Source: Myxococcales bacterium
Lineage (GTDB): Bacteria > Myxococcota_A > Polyangia > Polyangiales > Polyangiaceae
DNA: 45,200 nt
Direction of reading: 5' to 3'
Assembly (NCBI GenBank): GCA_016794345.1
Contig: JAEUKE010000146.1
Coordinates: forward strand, 1 to 45,200
The notes under the pieces are model-generated. The model had not been told where the DNA came from, ran no database searches, and worked only from the letters and a program-made list of their open reading frames with translations. A program made the position numbers and the translations under genes. Below, piece by piece: positions 8,069-14,328 of this stretch; position 1 is the first letter of the stretch, and every line of letters begins with the position of its first letter.

Positions 8069-8736
8069 GCGTCTTCGACCTCGAGCACGATGCCCTTCCC
8101 GCGCACGGCCCGGACGACGAGACCCGAGCCCTCCACCTTCTGCCGGAGCCGGAACACGACCGCGGAGAGCGCGTCGTCGTTCACCGGCTCGTCCCAGCAG
8201 CTGCTGCGGAGCTCCTCACGGGCGACGACGACGCCGAGCCTCTCGTGTAGGGCTGAGAGGACGCGCATCTCGGCCGGGGAGAACCGGCGGACCGGCTTGT
8301 TCGGGGAGCTCGGCGCGTAGGCGGCGAGCGCGTCGCGATCGAGCTGCCAGTGCCCGAGGCGCACGGACATGGAGTAGGTCGACCGACGAAGGATCGCGCG
8401 CACGCGCGCGCGCAGCACGTCGTAGCTGCAGGGCTTCGTGACAAAATCGTCAGCACCAGCTTCGAACGCCTCGAGCTGAGCCGCCTCCGAGGTGAGCCCG
8501 GTCAGCGCGAGCACAGGCGTCCTGTCGCCCGACTCGCGCATCTTCCGGCAGACCGCGAAGCCGTCGACGTGGGGCATGCGTAGATCGAGGACGACGAGAT
8601 CGAACCGGCGCTGCGCGAGGGTCTCCAGCGCGGCGCGCCCATCGGGGCAGGTCGCGACGTGGTGGCCGTCGGCCTTCACCACCCGGGCGTAAAACTCCAG
8701 CATCTCGGGATGGTCTTCGGCGATGAGTACGTCCAT
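8059..8736 (-). CDS. OmpR/PhoB-family response regulator
   Basis: 225 residues. An N-terminal receiver has Asp51 in VVLDLRMPHVDG as phospho-acceptor, switch Thr79 and Lys101 in FVTKPC. From about residue 130 there is a winged-helix DNA-binding domain (RFSPAEMRVLSALHERLG, then DDALSAVVFRLRQKVEG and a C-terminal beta wing). ATG at 8736 is chosen because GAGGCGGAA precedes it; the ATG at 8757 has no usable spacing. It is convergent with the oxidase and divergent from the prenyltransferase operon. Its start lies 43 bases from the first of three palindromic sites in the shared intergenic region. It is the obvious candidate regulator of that region and possibly of itself. OmpR-type proteins often bind direct repeats, so the palindromes need a binding test. 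Confidence 0.92.
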   Translation of the reverse strand: MDVLIAEDHPEMLEFYARVVKADGHHVATCPDGRAALETLAQRRFDLVVLDLRMPHVDGFAVCRKMRESGDRTPVLALTGLTSEAAQLEAFEAGADDFVTKPCSYDVLRARVRAILRRSTYSMSVRLGHWQLDRDALAAYAPSSPNKPVRRFSPAEMRVLSALHERLGVVVAREELRSSCWDEPVNDDALSAVVFRLRQKVEGSGLVVRAVRGKGIVLEVEDAQP

Positions 8737-8779
8737 TTCCGCCTCGTCGCATTCCATCCTGCCACGGCGGCTCGGTCAA

Positions 8780-8870
8780 GCTGACAAGATTCTCAGCTCC
8801 GGCGGGTTCCGACCACCCGTGGCTGATCGTTTTGTAAGCCAGGGGTCTCTTGACTGACAAGTTCGTCAGC
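8780..8870. promoter_or_regulatory. three palindromic operator-like sites between regulator and prenyltransferase operon
   Basis: Sites are gctgacaagattctcagc (8780-8797, type B), gctgatcgttttgtaagc (8822-8839, type A) and actgacaagttcgtcagc (8853-8870, type B). The A site differs from the FIST-promoter A site at two of 18 bases. The A-to-B distance is 31 bp in both places, while the first B to A is 42 bp (four turns). The region is the shared upstream DNA of the regulator (minus) and the biosynthetic genes (plus). It gives a simple reason to treat 3.0-13.0 kb as one regulon. Confidence 0.78.
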
Positions 8871-8940
8871 TACGACTCGCCCGCTTCCCTACTTCCGAGC
8901 AGGATGCCCTCCCGATCTCGAGGCGCGCGCGCACGGACGC

Positions 8941-9010
8941 TTGAACGGCGCATCACGCGGCGTAGTGTCGAACCGTGGAGGGAGTCCACGGTGTGGACGG
9001 AATCCACGGT
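8941..9010 (+). promoter_or_regulatory. possible promoter followed by tandem GTGGA-N5-TCCAC palindromes
   Basis: A weak sigma70-like pair, TTGAAC (8941-8946) and TAGTGT (8963-8968) with a 16-base spacer, precedes two tandem 18-bp units. Each unit holds an inverted repeat: gtggagggagtccac at 8975-8989 and gtggacggaatccac at 8993-9007, each followed by ggtgtgg. They lie 64-99 bases before the prenyltransferase ATG, either across the transcription start or in the leader RNA. They could be a second operator or small leader hairpins. The palindromes are clear; the promoter assignment is weak. Confidence 0.5.
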
Positions 9011-9073
9011 GTGGCGGGAGTGTTCGAGCGAAAGACGTCTCGCACGAACGGAAGTCTGTCTTTGGAGGTGTCG

Positions 9074-10840
9074 ATGCACGCGATCCGTCGTGGGTGGTTT
9101 CACGAGCTCTGCGGAACGCAGCTGGAGAGGCTCTGGAGCGCGGTCCATGGTCGGCCGCCTCCTCGGCAAGTGCTGCACGTCGTCGATCTCCTGGTCCCTC
9201 GCGGCCTCGAGCGTCCGGCGTGGCCTTCGTACGTCAGCGACGACCACACACCGTACGAGCTCTCTCTGCTGATCGGAGACGACGGCGCGGAGGTGCGGCT
9301 GATGGCCGAGCCGATGCCCACCTCGGGGCCGGTGACGCTCACCTCGACGCTCGCGGCGGGGCTCCAGCTGAGGCCCGCGCTCGAGGAGCTCGGGGCCGAC
9401 TTCACGCGGCTCGACCGGATCGCCGATCTGTTCCTCCCCGAAAGCCCCACCGGCACGTTTGCGCTGTGGCTCGCGGCGTCTTTCTCAGCCGACGGAAAGC
9501 CGGCCTTCAAGGCGTACCTGAACCCGGCCATCCAGGGTCGACACGAGGCGCCGCGCTTGGTCGAGGAGGCGCTGCAGCGCCTCGACGTGCGCGGCGGCTG
9601 GGCGACGGTCTGCCGCGCCATGACACGCGGCCCGGCGCTGGACGAGCTCCGGTTCTTCTCGATCGATCTCGCGCCGACCGAGACTGCCCGCGTGAAGGTC
9701 TACGGGTTCCACCACGACGCGACAGTCGACGTACTGGCGCGCGCTGTCGCGCAGGTTCCAGGCGCCGATCTCCCCGCCGTCCGGAGGTTCTGCCGCACGC
9801 TTCTCGCGGGCGAGGGCGCGCTCGTCGCGGAGCGCCAGCCCGCGACGTGCCTCGCGTTCGTCGGCAACGACGCGCTCCCGAAGACCGGCACCGTTCACGT
9901 CCCCATCCGCACCTTCGCCGGTGACGACGCAACGGCGCAGACTCGCGTGGCGTGCGCCATCCGAGAGCTCGGGCTGTCGCCGCGCACGTTCGAGGCGGCG
10001 ACGGCTGCGCTCGCACAGCGACCGCTCGAAGAAGGAAGCGGGGTCGTGGCGTGGGCTGCGATCCGCACGGGGGGCGACCGACCGAAGGCGAACGTCTACC
10101 TGGCGCCCAAGGCCCTCGTCGACGAGCCGACGCGCGCCGCCGTCGCCCCGCGCCGCCGGAGCGACGACCCGGAGGCCGTCGTGCGGAGGTTCGACGAGGA
10201 GACGATCGCCGCGCATCCGTTCTTCAGGCGGCTGGCGCGCGAGCCCTTCGACGAGAGACCCCTGGCCCTGCTGGTCTTCAACATCCGGGAGGCGATCACG
10301 CTCCACTTCGCCCGCCGGCTCGCGAACGTCGTCGCCCGCGTGGAGGAAGACCCGATCCGGAGCATCCTCGCGAAGCAGCTGAACGACGAGCTGGGGGACG
10401 GTGACCCGTCGCGCACACACAAGATCCTGTTCGAGCGCTTCGCCGCCGGCTTCGCACGGCGTGCCGAGGGCGCCCTCGGCGAGGACGCTCTTGGTCCGGG
10501 CCGCGCTTTCGGAGCCGTGCAAGACGACCTCTACCTGAACCGCAGCGCCTACGAGGGTCTCGGCGCCACGCTCGTGATGGAGCTCCTCGGCAAGCAGGGA
10601 GATCTGACGATCGGCAAGCTCCTCCGGCGCAGCGACAGACCGCTCCCCGCGCCGGTGATGGAGTGGCTGACCCTGCACGAGGAGCTCGAGATCGCCCACG
10701 TGGACGAGTCCTACGAGCTGGCGCGGATGATTCCTGCTGGTCGAAAGGCGGAGCTCGCGGTGCGCGGCGCAGAGGAGGTCGGCCAAGCCGCCTGGGCCTT
10801 CATGGACGAGCTCTACTCCGTCTGCTTCGCAGCGACATGA
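9074..10840 (+). CDS. DMATS-type aromatic prenyltransferase fused to a haem-oxygenase-like diiron domain
   Basis: 588 residues in two parts. Residues 1 to about 350 carry DMATS-family marks: SDDHTPYELS at 55-64, corresponding to the 'D.TPxExS' indole/substrate site (Glu62), and three diphosphate-binding strands KAYLNP (146-151), VKVYGF (207-212) and KANVYLAP (338-345). Such ABBA-fold enzymes prenylate tryptophan, other indoles or tyrosine without the metal-binding DDxxD motif. Residues 370-588 resemble iron-containing haem-oxygenase-like oxidases: NDELGDGDPSRTHKILFERF at 437-456 (Glu439, His449), YEGLGATLVMEL (Glu494, Glu503) and EELEIAHVDES (His542, Asp544). Such domains oxidise or cleave amino acids and fatty acids. 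ATG at 9074 follows a near-perfect GGAGGT; the longer GTG start at 8975 would translate the leader palindromes. Both domains probably act successively on one substrate. I do not know a precedent for the fusion. Confidence 0.8.
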   Translation: MHAIRRGWFHELCGTQLERLWSAVHGRPPPRQVLHVVDLLVPRGLERPAWPSYVSDDHTPYELSLLIGDDGAEVRLMAEPMPTSGPVTLTSTLAAGLQLRPALEELGADFTRLDRIADLFLPESPTGTFALWLAASFSADGKPAFKAYLNPAIQGRHEAPRLVEEALQRLDVRGGWATVCRAMTRGPALDELRFFSIDLAPTETARVKVYGFHHDATVDVLARAVAQVPGADLPAVRRFCRTLLAGEGALVAERQPATCLAFVGNDALPKTGTVHVPIRTFAGDDATAQTRVACAIRELGLSPRTFEAATAALAQRPLEEGSGVVAWAAIRTGGDRPKANVYLAPKALVDEPTRAAVAPRRRSDDPEAVVRRFDEETIAAHPFFRRLAREPFDERPLALLVFNIREAITLHFARRLANVVARVEEDPIRSILAKQLNDELGDGDPSRTHKILFERFAAGFARRAEGALGEDALGPGRAFGAVQDDLYLNRSAYEGLGATLVMELLGKQGDLTIGKLLRRSDRPLPAPVMEWLTLHEELEIAHVDESYELARMIPAGRKAELAVRGAEEVGQAAWAFMDELYSVCFAAT

Positions 10841-12003
10841 CACGCGCTCACTCCAGCATCGAGCCCGGCGGGGGGGCGCAGGAGAGCCTCGAAGCGCGGC
10901 TGGCGAAGGAGCGGCGCAAGTTCGCCATCCTCGCCGAGCGGAGCTACTTCGCGCAGCAGTGCCTCGGCGCTTGCCCGCTCGGCATGGCCGAGGACCTGCG
11001 GGCCTACGGGCTCAGCCTGACACGGCGGAGCCGCGCCATCCCCGAGTGGGCCGAGCGGTGGGAAGAGATGCACGCGCTCGTCGAACGGCTCGTCGCCGCG
11101 CCCGCTGGCTCGGTCTTCCTGCGTGACAGCGCAACGGCAGCGCAAGCCACAGTCGCCGCCTCGGTCGAGCCCGAGGGCGAGCGCCGGCGCATCCTCGTAG
11201 GCGAAGCGGACTTCCACTCGAGCCGGTATCTCTGGCGCGCGCAGGAGCGCCGCGGCTTCGAGGTCGTCGAGGTTAAACATGACGATTTTGTCAGCTACGT
11301 CGACGAGCGCGTCCGCATAGTGGCGGCCTCGTTGGTCTCACCGCGCACGGGGGCGATGATCGACGCGCGCGCCGTCGCCCAGGCGGCGCAGAGGAGCGGC
11401 GCGATCTTCGTGCTCGACGCCTACCAGGCGGTGGGCGTCGTTCCGGTCGACGTCGGCGCGCTCGGTGCCCACGTCATCGTCGGCGGGTTCCACAAGTGGG
11501 TCGGCGGCGGCGGCACCGGGCTCGCGTTCGGCTACGTCGAGCCCGCGCTCTCCGCCTCGCTCGAGGCCGTCTTCCCCGGGTGGATGGCGCATCGAGACGT
11601 GATGGCCTTCGCCGATCGCTTCGAGCCGGCCCGCGGCGCGGAGAAGCTCCAGCAAGGGATGCCCGCGATGGAGCCCATCTACACCACGCGCGCGGGGCTT
11701 CAGTGGATCGCCGCGGTGGGGATCGAGGCCATCCGCGCGCGGAGCGTGGAGCTGACCTCGCGCCTGTACGACAGCCTGACCGAGGCCGGCCTCACGGTGA
11801 TCACCCCGAGAGACCCCGAGAAGCGCGGGGGGATGTTGTGCGTCGACGTGCCCGACGGCAAACACGTCGTCGAGCGGCTCGCCGAGGAGGGGATCGACAT
11901 CGACGCGCGCCCCGGCGCCGGGATCCGCATAGGGCCGCACGCGTGCTCCACGCTCGACGAGTGCGACGCGCTGGCGCGTCGTCTCGCGGAGGTCACCTCG
12001 TGA
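10837..12003 (+). CDS. kynureninase-like class V PLP-dependent enzyme
   Basis: 388 residues, aminotransferase class V fold. Asp194 in FVLDAYQAVG and Lys220 in VGGFHKWVGGG correspond to the PLP ring-nitrogen aspartate and Schiff-base lysine. The DAYQAVGVVPVDV...VGGFHKW pattern is closest to kynureninase ('DCYQSTG...VGGSVKW') rather than to cysteine desulfurases. The early segment YFAQQCLGACPLGM occupies the place of the kynureninase 'GNSLGL.P' loop but differs in detail. Kynureninase cleaves the side chain of kynurenine to anthranilate and alanine; this paralogue may act on a prenylated or oxidised tryptophan-derived substrate, or may be an aminotransferase or lyase of another type. Start ATG overlaps the previous stop (ATGA), so it is coupled to the prenyltransferase-oxidase. 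Residues 148-153 overlap an operator-like sequence in the DNA. Confidence 0.8.
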   Translation: MTRAHSSIEPGGGAQESLEARLAKERRKFAILAERSYFAQQCLGACPLGMAEDLRAYGLSLTRRSRAIPEWAERWEEMHALVERLVAAPAGSVFLRDSATAAQATVAASVEPEGERRRILVGEADFHSSRYLWRAQERRGFEVVEVKHDDFVSYVDERVRIVAASLVSPRTGAMIDARAVAQAAQRSGAIFVLDAYQAVGVVPVDVGALGAHVIVGGFHKWVGGGGTGLAFGYVEPALSASLEAVFPGWMAHRDVMAFADRFEPARGAEKLQQGMPAMEPIYTTRAGLQWIAAVGIEAIRARSVELTSRLYDSLTEAGLTVITPRDPEKRGGMLCVDVPDGKHVVERLAEEGIDIDARPGAGIRIGPHACSTLDECDALARRLAEVTS

Positions 12004-13013
12004 GCCGCGACGCGACCTCGATGATCGAAGAGGCCGCGTCGGGCTACATCGGCGCGACGATCCTCTTCTCTGCGTTCGAGCTCGGGCTCTTCGACGCGCT
12101 CGTGAACCCCATGTCCGTCCACACGCTGGCCTCCAAGATCGGGGCCGGCGCCGGCGGAGTCCGACGGCTCTGCCGCGTCCTCGGCGCGATGGGCTTGCTC
12201 GAGCTGCGCGGTGATCTGGTGGCGCCTGTCGCCGGCGCGACCGAGGCGCTCGCGCGAGGCGGCGACGCGTGGTGTGTGGTCCGCCATCATCAGCGGCATG
12301 TCCTGCCGCTCTTCTTGCACCTGACCGACGCGCTCCGAACGGGTGAGCGCCAGTACCGGCGCTGGAGCTTCGCCGAGACGCCGTTGGGCGCAAGCGCCTA
12401 CGAAGAGCTGGCGCGGCATCCGGCCGAGCTCGGCACGTTCCTCGGCGCGATGGACAGATCGAGCCGCGGCGCAGGGGTTGCCCTCGTGCCGCTCCTGCGC
12501 GAGCGCGGGGTCAGGCGGCTCGTCGATCTTGGCTGCGGCGGCGGCGGCGTCGCGAGAGAGATACTCGCGAGCATGCCGGAGATCGAGATCGAGAGCTTCG
12601 ATCTGCCTGCGGTTTGCGCCATCGCGCGCGCGCGGTGCGGCATGGAGCACGCTGGCCGGCACTTCATCGCGCCCGGCGATCTCCTCGCGGGGGTCGATGC
12701 GCGCGGGGCCGACGCGGTGTTGCTGTCCGGGATCCTCGCGGACTTCGACGACGGCGAGCGTGAGTCGATCCTGGAAGGCGCACGGAAGAACCTTCGGCCC
12801 GGCGGGCACCTGCTGCTGAGCGAGACGTTGCTCGACGAAGACGGCGCCGGCCCCATGGGCGCCGCCGTCCTCTCGCTCGTCATGCTCCTCGCGATGCGCG
12901 GCGATCAGCTCGGCGCCGCGGAGATCCGCGCGCTGCTCGAGAGGTCCGGCTTCGTCGATATCCAGACAAAACGCGCGCAGCCACGGGACATCGTGGCTGC
13001 GCGTGCACGCTGA
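12000..13013 (+). CDS. O-methyltransferase-family protein (acetylserotonin-type)
   Basis: 337 residues. An N-terminal winged-helix dimerisation domain (GYIGATILFSAFELGLFDAL, then LCRVLGAMGLLE) precedes a class I SAM-binding fold with motif VDLGCGGGG at 175-183 and acidic strand end FDLP at 200-203. The family (Methyltransf_2) includes plant-type and antibiotic O-methyltransferases. Where active members have 'LHDW' with a catalytic histidine, this protein reads GILADFDD (244-251), so the general-base His is replaced by Ala. It may methylate by proximity, use another base, or act as a decarboxylase or hydroxylase like some relatives in antibiotic pathways. The GTG start overlaps the PLP enzyme stop (GTGA) and completes the three-gene operon. 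Confidence 0.85.
   Translation: MSRDATSMIEEAASGYIGATILFSAFELGLFDALVNPMSVHTLASKIGAGAGGVRRLCRVLGAMGLLELRGDLVAPVAGATEALARGGDAWCVVRHHQRHVLPLFLHLTDALRTGERQYRRWSFAETPLGASAYEELARHPAELGTFLGAMDRSSRGAGVALVPLLRERGVRRLVDLGCGGGGVAREILASMPEIEIESFDLPAVCAIARARCGMEHAGRHFIAPGDLLAGVDARGADAVLLSGILADFDDGERESILEGARKNLRPGGHLLLSETLLDEDGAGPMGAAVLSLVMLLAMRGDQLGAAEIRALLERSGFVDIQTKRAQPRDIVAARAR
12974..13003 (+). terminator. 12-bp GC hairpin at the 3' end of the biosynthetic operon
   Basis: cgcgcagccacg (12974-12985), loop ggacat, cgtggctgcgcg (12992-13003): a perfect 12-bp stem within the last codons of the methyltransferase gene. There is no following U-run. The site lies between convergent genes only 15 bases apart, so a bidirectional barrier to transcription is a reasonable inference. 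An RNA-stabilising 3' structure is the alternative. Confidence 0.55.
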
Positions 13014-13028
13014 GCGGGCGAGTCGAGG

Positions 13029-14258
13029 CTACTGCGGGTCGGGAATCGTCCCGACGTTCACGGTGCCGCCGTTTGCGACCCACTCGAAGTTGTCGATCAG
13101 CGTCGTCGAGTCGAACGCGGTGTCGCCGGTGTCCCAGATCGCGAAGCGGATGGAGAACGTCTCCCCGGCGCCGATCGGCGCGCTGGTCTGCAGCCAGCTC
13201 GTGCCGCCCTCGGACGTCGAGAAGCCGGTGCCGACGAGCTCGTTCGTTCCGGCCGCGCAGCCCGAGCACACGTCGAAGAACGCGACGTTCACGCTGACAG
13301 GGTTGTTCATCGAGTCGAACGAGATGTTGCCGTTGATGGATCCCATCGGTGCCGGATTGACCAGCGTGATGTACTGGTCGTTGAAGGTCGTGCAGACCCA
13401 CTCCGGGTACTCGTTCGAGTAGAAGCGGAAGTTGAACTTGTAACCCGTCGCGTTGGTCGGCGCGCGGAGCGTGAGCTCGAGGCCCACGTCGTCGTTGATG
13501 TTCGTGCCGCCGGAGCAGCCGGGCACGTCCTGCGGGAAGCCCGGCGGCGGGGTGCCGGCTCCATTGTACGAGCAGGAGTGCGAGCAGAAGGCAGGATCGG
13601 TCTCGTCACGGGCGGCGCCGGACGAGATCGCGAGCATGCTCTCGCCGGCGCGCGTCGCCACGTTCGGACCGAAGTCGGGCAAGAGGCCCATGTGCGCGTT
13701 CACCGTGGCAGGCAGGCCGTTCGCGCGGACCCACTGGGCCGCCACGACGCCCCAGTCCGACGGCGTGGGGGCCGGATGGCAGAGCTCGATCGAGCGCGCG
13801 CCGTCCATCGGGTCCGCCGAGTCGAGCGGGATGCCCGCGTCGCAGGGCCCCGGGACGTTGTCGATCTCGCCGTCGCAGTCCTCGTCGGCCGGTTCCATCA
13901 CGCCGCCGCCGCCGCCCTGGCCGTCGTCCGCGATGACCTCGATCGCGCCAGGGTTCACGTTGGCGTCGCAGTCGTTGCAGTCGCCCTGCGTGATCGTGAA
14001 GCCGTCCATGTCCTGATCTTCGTCGGCCCCGGCGTCGCAGCCCGGCTGGCCGCTCCCCGTGCTCGTCTGGTTGCCGAAGGAGCTGGCCGAGCCGCCCTGG
14101 CCCGAGGTGACGGTCGTCTGACCGGTGGCGCCGCCGCTGGCGCCGGTGCCTTCGCTGTCGTTTCCGCCGAAGCCGTTGTTCGAGCCAGCGGAGCAAGCCG
14201 CTCCGAGCCCTGCGCCAGCGAGTGCGACGGCGATCCAGATTGCGGAAGACTTGTTCAT
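13029..14258 (-). CDS. lipoprotein with MopE-type motif and choice-of-anchor-L-like domain (copy 4)
   Basis: 409 residues, last of four tandem paralogues. Signal peptide MNKSSAIWIAVALAGAG ends in the lipobox GAACS. After a Gly/Ser/Thr linker comes an acidic DxDxDG segment (DEDQDMDGFTITQGDCNDCD), as in MopE-like putative metal-binding motifs. The C-terminal half, with DDVGLELTLRAPTNATGYKF, FNDQYITLVNPAPMGSINGN and SFDSMNNPVSVNVAFFDVC, resembles the choice-of-anchor L domain of secreted myxobacterial and actinobacterial proteins. It is probably a surface-exposed outer-membrane lipoprotein; the molecular function is unknown. ATG at 14258 follows GAGGCAAAACGA and matches the starts of the paralogues; upstream in-frame ATG codons lack the signal peptide. 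It is the shortest copy, with a reduced Cys-rich insert (CSGCAAGTNE). Confidence 0.85.
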   Translation of the reverse strand: MNKSSAIWIAVALAGAGLGAACSAGSNNGFGGNDSEGTGASGGATGQTTVTSGQGGSASSFGNQTSTGSGQPGCDAGADEDQDMDGFTITQGDCNDCDANVNPGAIEVIADDGQGGGGGVMEPADEDCDGEIDNVPGPCDAGIPLDSADPMDGARSIELCHPAPTPSDWGVVAAQWVRANGLPATVNAHMGLLPDFGPNVATRAGESMLAISSGAARDETDPAFCSHSCSYNGAGTPPPGFPQDVPGCSGGTNINDDVGLELTLRAPTNATGYKFNFRFYSNEYPEWVCTTFNDQYITLVNPAPMGSINGNISFDSMNNPVSVNVAFFDVCSGCAAGTNELVGTGFSTSEGGTSWLQTSAPIGAGETFSIRFAIWDTGDTAFDSTTLIDNFEWVANGGTVNVGTIPDPQ

Positions 14259-14295
14259 TCGTTTTGCCTCGGGTCGAAGAAGAGAGAGCGAAAGA

Positions 14296-14313
14296 GATGA
14301 CGGCAACGTCAGC
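14296..14313. promoter_or_regulatory. palindrome in lipoprotein spacer 3
   Basis: Read on the minus strand, GCTGACGTTGCCGTCATC, followed by the T-rich TCTTTCG. It lies between the third and fourth lipoprotein genes. It could be a weak attenuator hairpin (TGACG/CGTCA) or a relic of the GCTGACAA-type operator seen at 3.0 and 8.8 kb. The similarity is partial. Confidence 0.35.
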
Positions 14314-14328
14314 CGGAAAGCAGGGCGC

